Positions 48,962 through 60,900 of a DNA stretch of 64,000 bases are shown one piece after another. The DNA is from Xestospongia bergquistia (Eukaryota; Porifera; Demospongiae; Haplosclerida; Petrosiidae): NCBI GenBank assembly GCA_963965975.1, contig OZ014420.1, positions 7,032,001 through 7,096,000 of the forward strand, written 5' to 3'. Numbering within the stretch: position 1 is the stretch's first letter; each line of letters starts with the position of its first letter. The translations under genes and the position numbers were made by a program. The notes beneath the pieces are model-generated. The model saw only the letters and a list, made by a program, of their open reading frames with translations. It ran no database searches and had not been told where the DNA came from.

Positions 48962-49114
48962 TACTATCTCACTTCATAACAAGTCAGATCTCCTCTTTAT
49001 GATATATTAATGTTGAGTTTTTCATTTTTGAATCATTTCATGATTTGGCCGCTTATAATTAATACATAATTCATTTCACAATGTATATATTTGTTGACAA
49101 TATTATCAATACAA

Positions 49115-50171
49115 TCATGATGATCGTATAGCATTTAATTCCTTTTCAACTGCTTCAACAAATGCTGGAAAATTGCTATCTGTCAAGCAAAGTCTAATAA
49201 AGGAAGAAAGTTGTGTTGTAGGAATGTGAGTATCAGCATATGCTCGCCCTATGGGTTGTTTTGAAGATAACAAATCCTATAATTATTGAATGACATTAAT
49301 AATAGTTTGTGATGTAATAACCTGAGCAGCTTGACTAAGTGATACTGTTGTCATTTCATTAATAGTAGTCATTTCATTAATTGTAGTCGTGTCACTAGTT
49401 GCAGATGATGAAGTCATATGATCTCCATCTATTTGACTAGCATTACAATCTGCTTCAGTGTCAGCCTGTGTTTCATTATCTTTTCCTTGTCTGTCTGTTG
49501 GGCCATCATCCCAATATCGTATTGGAAGTAGCTGTTTCAGAGAACAGACTACATCTTTACATGTATCAAGTGATGAGGAAGTCGAACTCTGTGCAGCTAA
49601 TTTAATTCTGAAGCGTCTATTGTCACTGCCCTAAGTAATATTATAGTATTGTTCACTTATGAACAAACTATAATATTACCTGAAGGCGATATAGGAATAG
49701 TATACTGTCTCCTTTAGTGACAGCTTTGATCCAATTTTGTGTTTCCCATAATGAAAAGCTCTCCTGAATAATGAAATAGTAATTAATTAATTAACAATTT
49801 AATTTATTAACAATTAATTTATTAATTATTTAATATCAATACAAAAATGCAGTTTAACCATTAATTTATAGTGGTGATATACTAGTATGTATGTATGTAT
49901 ATATACATACCAGAATTTGATTTCCATTGGATATCATGAGATGATTAGAGTCCAGCAGTGTTAATTGCATCAATGATCCATCTTGAGAACTAAAGTGCTG
50001 CAATGAAGAGTCCACAAAGGACATCATAATATGCTTGTATTAGTATTGAATGTCAATGCAAAATATTACCTGCCAAGTCCCTTCTCCGTCTTGTGAGAGA
50101 GCCAGTGTTGTTTCTCGAGCAACAAAGCGAGCATATCTTTCAACAGGCCACACTTTTGTAGCTACTGCCAT
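49115..50171 (-). CDS. REC114: Meiotic recombination protein REC114
   Basis: ATG 50171 (MAVATKVWPVERYARFVARE) follows an in-frame stop upstream with no intervening ATG. A PH-like N-terminal domain: HFSSQDGSLMQLTLLDSNHL, MISNGNQIL, ESFSLWETQNWIKAVTKGDT and NRRFRIKLAAQ. An acidic Ser/Thr linker follows (DNETQADTEADCNASQIDGD), then the conserved C-terminal helix: IPTTQLSSFIRLCLTDSNFP, AFVEAVEKELNAI. Length and layout fit animal REC114, which with MEI4 and IHO1 switches on SPO11 double-strand breaks; its C-terminal helix binds MEI4. The assignment rests on recalled family motifs and should be tested by a profile search. Confidence 0.75.
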
Positions 50172-50196
50172 TACCAGCTGATTGACACGAGAAGTG

Positions 50197-50204
50197 CCAC
50201 GTGG
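50197..50204. promoter_or_regulatory. CCACGTGG box in REC114/KIAA0319-like promoter
   Basis: The same 8 bp palindrome as in three other spacers, lying 26 bp upstream of the REC114 ATG and 108 bp upstream of the divergent KIAA0319-like start. Confidence 0.5.
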
Positions 50205-50311
50205 TCGTTTTCCTGCGAATGTAGGCGGGATTTGGAAGTCTTACTTTTAACTGTTTATTTGAATCCGTTTCCTCTTTCACTTTTTCTCTCATCAAAGAAG
50301 GGGCAAAGAAG

Positions 50312-53300
50312 ATGAGAGCAGACGTGATTACTTTTATTATACTGACAAACTGTAAGTGATAATTAAAGACTTCTTATATTTATAAATGGCTCTTGTTTCC
50401 TCTAACACAAAGGTATTGTGGGTATAATGTGTCGTGATGTGCAACTAACATCTCGTTCACATTCCAGTCAACCATCAAATCAGTTGTTCCCAGACAACAA
50501 TGATGAGGATAGTACTGGACCTCAGGATAATGAACCTTCTAATTATGACAATATACCTAATGATGATAACAATGATGATAACAACAATGATGATAACAAT
50601 GATGATAACAATGATGATAACAACAATGTTGATAATGTTGAAGACGAAAATACCAAACCTTCAGACGATGGCCATCCTTTACCCAACAACCACAATTCAG
50701 TAAAGTGCTTGTACTATCACAAATCCTACTCTATTCCATCTGGCCATGTCAGTGATCTAGATTATTTACATGTGTTAGGTAATTCAGACACTTACCAGGA
50801 CTGTGCTGAATTATGTTGTAAACATGGGCCTCGTTGTCAACTTGGTTGGCTCTTTCGTAATAAATGTTATGCTGTTGGATGTGATAGTGATCATAAAAAC
50901 ATGTGTAAACCAAGAACAGTAAATGTTGAAAGTATACTGGTCATTATGAAAGAGGATTCTTCAAATTATATTTACCCATCATCATCTTCATTGTCATCGT
51001 CTTCTTCTGCCGTTGATAGTAACCATGCCTCTAACTCTGCTAGTATGACTTGGAGTCCTTCTTCATCACCTGTTACAGTGCCAACCTCTAATCCAACAAT
51101 CTCAACTGAATCTCCTTCTACACCGTTATCATCCAAGTTGACTCCACCCACTAAGTCTTCTAATAAGCACCATAAATTTTTGTATAAATGTGAGATGGAT
51201 GAATGGATGGATAGACAGTTAGATGACCCTATACTTAACTCAATTACATGCTTAGTTAACATACTATCTAAACATTGTATAGTAAATTAAACAATTAATA
51301 ATGAATGTATTATTTCAAATTCCAATCTGCTTCATTCACTTTGTTATTTTAACCCCTTGATTCTCTCTCTCTCTCTCTCTCTCTCTCTAGCTCTTTCTGT
51401 TGCTGTTGATGGTAACAAACATCTCACTCTTCCAGAAAACAAAGTGAAAATTTTTGCTAATACTTGGCCACACCCACCTAATATGACATTTCATTATATT
51501 TGGAAGAAGTTGTTTGGTCCAAGTGATGGTGATATAACAGGATTACATCAGAAGATTATCTCCCTTACTAATGTAATGTAAAATTTGTTATAAACTTAAT
51601 GTTACAGTTCATTACAGCTTGTAGTTGGTAAATATGGTTTAAAGGTCATAGTGTACGATTACTTTGGTAACTATGGATTTGCATATGTCAATGTTACAGT
51701 ACATCGAAGTTAGTAATTGAACTTTGAACTCTGTCATGATATCACTTTATCACTAGAACATCATGCTAACAAGCGTCCTCATATAATTATCTCACCAAGT
51801 AATACTATGACTGTTGTACTCCCAACTGATGAGGCTATATTGGATGCTTCTCGTAAGTACTTATATAATTAGTATGGTTTAGTTGTCATGGAAACAAATA
51901 TAGGAAGTTAACACAATGGTTTGTATTGTTACTATAGAAACAAGTGATGATGGAGACAAATCAAAGTTACGTTATCAGTGGGAGTTAGTAAGTGGTCCTC
52001 TTAAAGATCTTAATCAACATGACGAGTCTTGGACGAAACCTTTACTTCATCTGCAACATCTCAAGATTGGAAAATATCGCTTCAAGTAAATATTGTTGCT
52101 AAAATGTTGATAATATCTAATATTATTAAGTTCATACAATACCTTCTTTATTGCAGGCTCACAGTCACTGATGAGGCAGGGTTGACGGATGTGGCTTATA
52201 TCAATATATCTGTCAAGGCTGCTCATGACTATCCACCTACAGCTAATGCTGGACCATCTGTTCGTATAATACATTTACCTTATAACACAATTGATTTAGA
52301 TGGTAGTCAAAGTAAAGATGATAAAGGAATTGTTAAATATAGTTGGAAACAAGTCAAAGGAAAGTTAGCAGAAACAAAGGTAACAAAACATAGCATTGTG
52401 TTTATTGTTAATAAATGAATGAGTTATTGTATAATATGATGTCATTAAGTGTATTGTAGTAAGTGTGGATAAATTATTTTCTGATTTGTTATAGAACTGT
52501 TCATAATATCTCACATATATCATGATTTATGTGTTTATTTGTCTTGTTCTTTTTTTAGGGTATTAATGATAAATATCTACATGTTAGTAAACTAGATATT
52601 GGACTCTATCAGTTTGAACTAACAGTAACTGATACTGGTGGACAACAGGACACAGTGGATGTTACTATAGATGTTCAAAAAGGTAAAAATGATATGACTA
52701 AACACTATTAAAGATTGTTTCTTTGTAGAAAACAATAAACCACCAGTTGCCATGACAACAGGAAATGTATCAGTCTCATATCCCACAAAAGATTGTGTTC
52801 TCAATGGCTCTCTAAGTTATGATGATTATAAAATTATTGCTTACAACTGGACACTTCTTGAAGGACCATCTGATATCCATTTAGAGGGGACAAATGAATC
52901 TATTTTACGAGTTCATAATCTACACATTTCTGGTGTTTCACCAACATTGTACAAATTCCAGTTAACTGTTATGGATTATCGTAACTTAATTAACTCTACT
53001 ATTGTTTATATCAAATATAACAAAAGTAAGAATAAAGTGAGACTTAGTTCTATTATATCTTCATTATATTAGATGAGCAAGTACTACCTATTGTGATAGT
53101 TGAACATAACATTACAATCATGTTACCTAATCATATTGCCATACTTAATGGTTCAATGAGTCATGATGGTTTTGGTATAAAATCCTACCAATGGATAAGA
53201 AGTGGTAGTAGTCCTGCAGCAGGTTAGTTTGTTTGCCATCTCTCTGATCTACAGACATTGTGGTGTTATAGGCAAAGTGTTCAACAACACTGATACTAAT

Positions 53301-54851
53301 TCAGTCTTAATACTATCTGATTTGATAAATGGAACTTACAATTACACTCTAGTGGTTACCAATAGCAAAGGATTAAAAAACAATGACACAGTAACTCTAC
53401 ATGTTAAACAAGGTACATTAATTATTAAACAACATATACCAACTCTCTACTTGTCTCTCTCTAGATCCACATTTAATGTATATCATACAAGTCTATATTG
53501 ATGCCATTATCTATGACTTTACAAAGAATGATAGAGTATGTTATAATGATATAGAACATACCTCTTATATCTCTCTTAGACAATGCTTGAAGAACAGTTA
53601 GTTATAAAGATAGGTCGTCTCCATTACAGTGTTCATATACAAGATATCCTTCCACATGATCAACAGTTAGTTGTGTAATAATTTTACTAGTATTTCATTA
53701 ATCTTATCTCAGCATTCTTGTTGAGTTCTATGTCACTGATAGTCATGGTAACCTAGTAAATGCTACTGTAATTTATGACAGCATGACAAGCGATGGACAA
53801 GATTTTAAATTGGGAAAGTTTAGAGTTATACGTGTAGAGGAAAAAGGTAAGAATCTTTTTATATTAAATAATGCTATGTTCTCTTATAGTGTGTCAGAAT
53901 CCATGTTCTGGTCATGGATATTGTGATATAAGAACTAAAAAATGTGTTTGTTCTACATTTTGGACACAAAATCCATTTACTGCTCATTATGGTAATCAAC
54001 GTAGCAACTGTGGTATGTGGGTGTGGTTTAGTTATCTATGTTAATTATATAATCCAATTAGATTGGAGTGTCTTCTATGTAATAATAGTTGTGATGATAA
54101 TAGTTATTGTCTTATGTCTTGTTATCTGGTTATGTTGCTGTTGTTGTTTGCACAGGTTAGTAATATGTGAGAGAGAGACACAATGTCTTTACAACAATAT
54201 GATGATTTGTACTTGTTACTTAAAGAGATTAAATAGATACTACAACAATTCTCTCTAAATATTATCATTTGATGATCACAGATGATCACAATTATCTATT
54301 ATCATTTGATGATCACAATTATCTATTATCATTTGATGATCACAGATGATCACAATTATCTATTATCATTTGATGATCACAATTATCTATTATCATTTGA
54401 TGATCACAGATGATCACAATTATCTATTATCATTTGATGATCACAATTATCTATTATCATTTGATGATCACAGATGATCACAATTATCTATTATCATTTG
54501 ATGATCACAGATGATCACAATTATCTATTATTTATTAGACGGAAGTCAGCTAGACGTAGGAGAGTAAAATATGCTATTTTAGATCACAATCGTGAGGAAG
54601 TGGGTAACTCAAGGATGTTACCACGAGGTAATTATTATCTAATTAACATTTAATTGTAATTTATACCTGTAGATGGATCTGGTTATAGTAAGAATAGTCT
54701 TATGGTCAGTGAGACAGAAACTGAGGAAGAAGTTCTATTTGAGTCCAAGAAAAATGCAAAACCTGAAAAGCAGGGTCTCTTACAAAATAATACTATTAAA
54801 AATAATCTCTCTGATCCTGGAAAATCCAAGAATACAAACAATGCAACATGA
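50312..54851 (+). CDS. KIAA0319L: KIAA0319/KIAA0319L-like PKD-repeat membrane protein
   Basis: Exon 1 and 2 join (T/GT) to a signal peptide MRADVITFIILTNCIVGIMC. Then come an Asp/Asn repeat linker (DDNN units, about 50560-50630), a MANSC/MANEC-type cysteine domain (CLYYHKSYSIPSGHVSDLDY, CAELCCKHGPRCQLGWLF), and a Ser/Thr stalk. About five PKD domains follow (for example PPTANAGPSVRIIHLPYNTI and RYQWELVSGPLKD), then a six-cysteine EGF-like motif (CQNPCSGHGYCDIRTKKCVC), one membrane segment (FYVIIVVMIIVIVLCLVIWL), a poly-Cys stretch and a cytoplasmic tail with VKYAILDHNREE and SLMVSETETEEE, close to the KIAA0319L tail. The family works in cell-surface and endosomal traffic. An intron by the membrane exon holds a minisatellite. 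Confidence 0.92.
51361..51390 (+). repeat. (CT)n tract forming a 3' splice site of the KIAA0319-like gene
   Basis: A (TC)n run ends in TAG directly before the exon that reads ALSVAVDGNKHLTL. It serves as the polypyrimidine tract. Confidence 0.7.
54263..54530. repeat. Minisatellite with alternating 37 and 27 bp units
   Basis: Units built on TTGATGATCACAATTATCTA with or without an extra CAGATGATCA block follow the order long, short, long, short, long, short, long, long. The extra 10 bp is itself a duplication of the TGATGATCAC core. The array ends just before the acceptor of the cytoplasmic-tail exon (TTTATTAG/ACGGAAG) of the KIAA0319-like gene. Confidence 0.9.
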
Positions 54852-54967
54852 TTGTCATGTGACAATCATGTGACGTTTTGAATACATGAATTAATTCATC
54901 AGTTTTTGCATCAGGACTTTTTTATTAATAATAAATACAATGGGTTACAAAAATAAATTGAATGGTG

Positions 54968-57900
54968 TTAGTTTGAAAGTGAACTTACAAAGTTATTTAG
55001 TGTCCTCTGAAAATTCTCTGCTAATTTTAATTGATATAAACTTGTTTGACGAGAATAAAGAACTGGACAATCCAGTGATCTACACTCTAAATAATAACTA
55101 TTGTCAGTATTGCCACAACAATTCTGACAAAGCTATAAAAGAGAGAAAGAGATAACTTAATAATATAATATATTTATTTACTTGACTCAGATGAATATAT
55201 CTATGTTCAGCTTGTTGAATACGAGATGATAAGGTTATAGAGATAAGGTGAGGGTTCTTTGAACAATCATTACAAATATTATCTGTTGTTAACTTTTCAC
55301 AAATTGGACAATGTAATGAAGTAAAATATTGTCCAATTGTTCCTTTCTTAGAACCTGTCTCATCAGATATAAAGGCTGTGGTTGGTCTCTGTATCCTAGG
55401 TAACTCAGTATACCAAGGATACACATTGACTCCTAATATTGACAATGCTCTGTCCAATGCTGGTAATATCTGTTTAGTTATATAATATATGCCATTGAGA
55501 CGAAGGGAAGGATTGCTCAACACATCTTCAGGTCTGTATAAAGGAGGTTATATATATACTATAATAGTTAGTTCTCATACCTTCTTACTAACTTTATTAA
55601 CGGTAAACCTGGGCTACCATATACTATAACATAGGGTACTCTCTCACTAACACGAGGTTCAGAGCGACGATCTACAGCTGTACTTTGTCTATAATAATAT
55701 AAAATTAATTAATAAACAGATTTGTATTTTACTTGGCAAGCTCTAATGCAGGTACACAAGCTCCCGGTCTGTATCCATTTCGACCTCTGTACTCTTTAGC
55801 AAGTATATAATCCTGGAGTGAGACACGCCCATCTAATATTTTACGACATTGTCGTTGAACATAAGATTTGACAATCGACATGTCTCGTGTCGAGAAAAGA
55901 AGATGCAAAGATTTCTCTAAGATCTAGTAACTATAACTTACAATATAATTGACTGTCATTTCTATTACTTTTACTACTGCAGGACAACCATCACGTCGAA
56001 CAGTCTCTATACCTTTAGCATCATATACTGGTTCTTTCTGATCCAAACTTTCATACATAAATCCAACATATCTTTTTTTAGTTTGAAGAATGCAAGGAAG
56101 ATAGACCTAGTGTGGCATTAATAATTGCTTACTTATTTTGATATGATTACCTTCTCAAATTTTAGTTTTATTGGTTTGGGATTGTCAGCAGTCACTCTTT
56201 CACTTATCTCCTGTCCTATTCTGAATGCTTCTTCTTTTGATACTCCTTTTACCAATACAAACATGCTATACATGATACCATAAATACTCTAATTATTTAG
56301 ACATTTAATATTTTACCTGTCAGTATCTCCATATACAACTCTAGCCCGCCATTCTGGAGTTGAATTGACCAATTGAATTGCACGTTCAAGAGTTTCCCGC
56401 CCTTTCCTAACTATACTATCTGCTATCTAAGACAAAAATAAAATGGACATATATAAAAATTGAACAGACTTCAACACAAGGCATTCTTCCAGAATAGCTA
56501 GCAGCTGTATAACCGTATGTGACATTAGCAATAAGTTTTAAACCTAATTGACGTGCATCCAATATACGTTGAAGTATCTATACAATATAATATAATACAA
56601 ACAATAAAATAGTTAATTTGTTTACTTTATTTCCTTTGTGTAATTTCATTGATTGCTTTACCATAATTCTTGTATTTAAAATCTCTTCTAACATTCTGTA
56701 ATGTGGGGTGTCACATGACAATCATGTGACAACAAAACTACAATATATAACTCACTTTGGTAAAATACCTCTACGAATGTGAGGTTTCACAAACACAATT
56801 CCATTTGGAGAAATGGTGACATCATTTTCTAGTTGCTATGGCAACAGTTATACCAATATGATAATAAGACACTTACTTGAAGAAGGTGACTTGATGAATT
56901 AAGAGAACACGTACCAAATGTATAGTCTCCCTCTCTGTAAAGAGTTTATAAAGGGTTTAAAAAACACATTCTTACGTAGCTAAATTTTTAACTCTTCCAA
57001 GACATGTGGAAAAGCAGTAGTTATATCCAATGACCATTGATGGATATAGAGATTGAAAGTCTAGTACTAAAACTGGGTCTGAATAAAATTTAGATTCTGG
57101 TTCCATTACTAATGGAATACACTCAGGAGCAGACATTCTAAACAGGGTTTTATAACTCGTTTAGTAAATTTATACTGACCTAGCTCTTTGTTGTACACTT
57201 GGTGAGACAGCTATGTAGTTGGCTGGTTTAGCTAGTCTTAACATCATAGACTCAACCCGATACTAGGAAAGCAGAATAGGATCTAGGATTGTTATCATGC
57301 CAACCTTACTTGTGAGCCTCTGGCTAAAACATTATAAAATTCTATACCATACAGTCGAGCTAGTTCACTAGTTCGTCCAATCAAATTGAATTTCTCTAAC
57401 AATTGATAATTACCACGGCAACGGGTCACATAATAATCCACAACTCTGTGCCTATACAAAGTCAAAGATCATAATATTAATTAAATTATAACTAGCTCCA
57501 CCCACCTGTAGAGTCTGTTCACATGATCATACCATTCAGTTAGAGCTTGATATGAGAAAGCAGGGACTCGTTGATGCAACACATGATAAGTTACATTCTC
57601 AAAAGAATAACTTGTTAATGAAATCTATAAACAAAATAATATTAAGAATATAGCTATAAACATATAATTAATATGAACTAACCTCGTGTCTCATTACTCT
57701 CCATACATTAAGGACTACTCTCCCTTGTACATGTAACTCAGATACATGATGCCCCTCGTACACACTCTTGGGAATGGGTGGAGCTTGTTTTGAAGTGACA
57801 GTTGGGACTCGTGCAATCTGACCAATCAAATTCAATCCCAAATAAGCTGCTCTAGTTTTTAAATAACCCCATGATGCCATTTGTACTTCATATCCAACAA

Positions 57901-60900
57901 GAATATCAGGATCAACCTGTCTGACAAGTTTTATCAGCTGTTCAAATAGTTCAGACTCCTTTTGAACATATGCTATTTCTAGATCACCAGATATACCACA
58001 GTGTTCCAAATATGGACGTTGAAGATCACTATCAATAGCATTCTGTATGTTAGCAATGTGGCCATTTTTAGCTGAATTGCCCAGCAAAGTTTTAGCTGGG
58101 CTATCAGGCTGAATTTTTGAAGCAAGTGCTTTCTGAGGACTTGGTTTGGTGGTCATTTTTTTAGGACTTTTCTTAACAGGAGACTTATGTTTAGTGGGTG
58201 TGGTTACATTTTTTGAATTGTTAAGATCAACTACAATGGCTCCTAGTCTTGCATTACTACCACACCCATTTTTATTGGGCCAGTCATTATGTATATAATA
58301 AAATAATACAAGGACTGGATCCCATTCTGGATCAGGTTTCAATTTCTCTCGAGTGCGAACATGGACCTCCACACTCATACAAGTAATGAATTGTACCTTA
58401 TATTAACAAAACATTCTAATTATACAAAAAAAGAAATAATTTATACCTCTAAATTTGTAGTAATATCAGTTGTAGTAGTGGGAGTAAATTGAAAACCATA
58501 AGTATTATTAAGACTGGGTCCCTCTAGAGCTGACATTTCCATAATAGAGAGGTTCTGAATCTGTAGTGTGATTTCACTAGGGTTGGGCGCACATTTTGCT
58601 GGTGTGATAATACAGGGTCCCTTGGGCCAAAATTGAGAGCGAATCTTCACATCACGTTGATGGTCATTAGCAGTATATACACCCTATAACAAGCAATAAG
58701 AAGTTAATATAATATTCAGTATATTCAAATACACAATCAGTATACTACCTAGTGTATCTAGTATTCTAACTATATAGTCAGTATATTTCAGTATACTTAC
58801 TTTAGTTCCATCACCATGACAAGAGGGAGGAAGTGTGACTTGTGTCCCTCCAATTGGAGACTTTATTATACTCAATACAGTAGCCCAATGTCTTAAACTA
58901 AACCAGCTACTTGAAGGCTCTTCACATAATGGGGAAAATTCTGGTAACTCATATGGCTAATGATAAGATAATTACCATGGTTACAATGCATTGTCGTTGA
59001 CTTGTTGTCTTACCATTTGAGAAGGTACATACAAAGTACAGCCACCAATATCTCTGTGGAAAGAAATGGAGTATAAATGTACCACCATTGTACCAATGTA
59101 CCAATATCTAATATATCATTGTACCAATGTACCAATATCTAATACACCATTGTACCAACGTACCAATATCTAATACACCATTGTACCAACGTACCAATAT
59201 CTAATACACCATTGTACCAATGTACCAATATCTAATACACCATTGTACCAATGTACCAATATATCATTGTACCTATATCTAATACACCATTGTACCAATG
59301 TACCAATATCTAATATACCATTGTACCAATGTACCAATATCTAATACACCATTGTACCAACGTACCAATATCTAATACACCATTGTACCAACGTACCAAT
59401 ATCTAATACACCATTGTACCAATGTACCAATATCTAATACACCATTGTACCAATGTACCAATATATCATTGTACCTATATCTAATACACCATTGTACCAA
59501 TGTACCAATATCTAATATACCATTGTACCAATGTACCAATATATCATTGTACCAATGTACCAATATCTAATACACCATTGTACCAATGTACCAATATATC
59601 ATTGTACCTATATCTAATACACCATTGTACCAATGTACCAATATCTAATATACCATTGTACCAATGTACCAATATATCATTGTACCAATGTACCAATATC
59701 TAATACACCATTGTACCAATGTACCAATATATCATTGTACCTATATCTAATACACCATTGTACCAATGTACCAATATCTAATATACCATTGTACCAATGT
59801 ACCAATATATCATTGTACCAATGTACCAATATCTAATACACCATTGTACCAATGTACCAATATCTAATATACCATTGTACCAATGTACCAATATATCATT
59901 GTACCAATGTACCAATATCTAATACACCATTGTACCAATATACCAATAATATATTACATTAATGTATTAACATACTTACTGAGGTGGTTGAACATCAGCA
60001 GGTTTGCTGTAAAATGGTTTACAATGTCTGACTAATGGTAAATTATACTTGTTAACTGCTGTCTTCAATAGGTCTTCAGCTGTGGGTGGAGCTAGTTTAG
60101 GTTGAATAATACAATCTGATGGAATCAGTTTGAGACTTTTATCATGAAACAAAGTCTCTTTTTCCTCTGACAAGATCTCATTCTCCTTTAATCTCCAATG
60201 AATAGTTTCTTGTTGCTTAGCAACAGGAGCTGGGGTAGATGTCATTTCATAATCTTGTCTTCCTTGAGAAGATACATTGCTCTCTGTGTCACTAGCAGAC
60301 ATTACTAATTGAAACTCAGTATTTGCAAAGTCTTCTTCTAAAACTGGAACAAGTGTAGAGTCCATTTCTTTATCTGTGTTTTCTTCTAACCCTCTCTCGT
60401 CATATTGTTTTTGTTTAATCTCTTCTTCAAATGTTTTCAATGACTCTGTTATTGCTATTGATATAACATCATCTTCTGATAAGTCTGTTATATTGACATG
60501 ATTTGAAGACCGAGTACATGGTCGCTTAGATTCTAACAAACAAAGGGATGCTCCTAATCGTTTATGATCATTTGGTGATGGCAAAGATGGATGATCACTT
60601 GTAACTGACGTACTTCTTCTCATTACATTAAGATACTTCTCACTTTCTTCTCTTGAAAGTTTTTTAACTATAGGAAACAATGATTGAGTTAGTGCTCGTT
60701 CAACTATAGATACATCGCTCATTGGAGAATGTATCTTGGGTGTGGCTTCACGAGACTGAGATCCAGACTGTGGTATGAAGTCTGAAGATTCTTCACTGGT
60801 TGTTGGCAAGGAAGTGTTTTTTGAGGGCAATTCTTTCTTAACATATTTCTTTTTTTGCAATGACAAACTTGGCCTTTTTCTTCGTTTTTTTCCAAGTGTA

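Noticed and set aside
54263-54530. Possible CRISPR array (regular repeats)
   Set aside because: No unique spacers; unit lengths alternate 37/27 bp and the array lies in an intron of an animal gene.
59500-59836. Two open frames coding identical repetitive peptides (YHCTNVPI-type)
   Set aside because: They are two phases of the same 133 bp minisatellite block within a REV3L intron; composition is purely that of the repeat.
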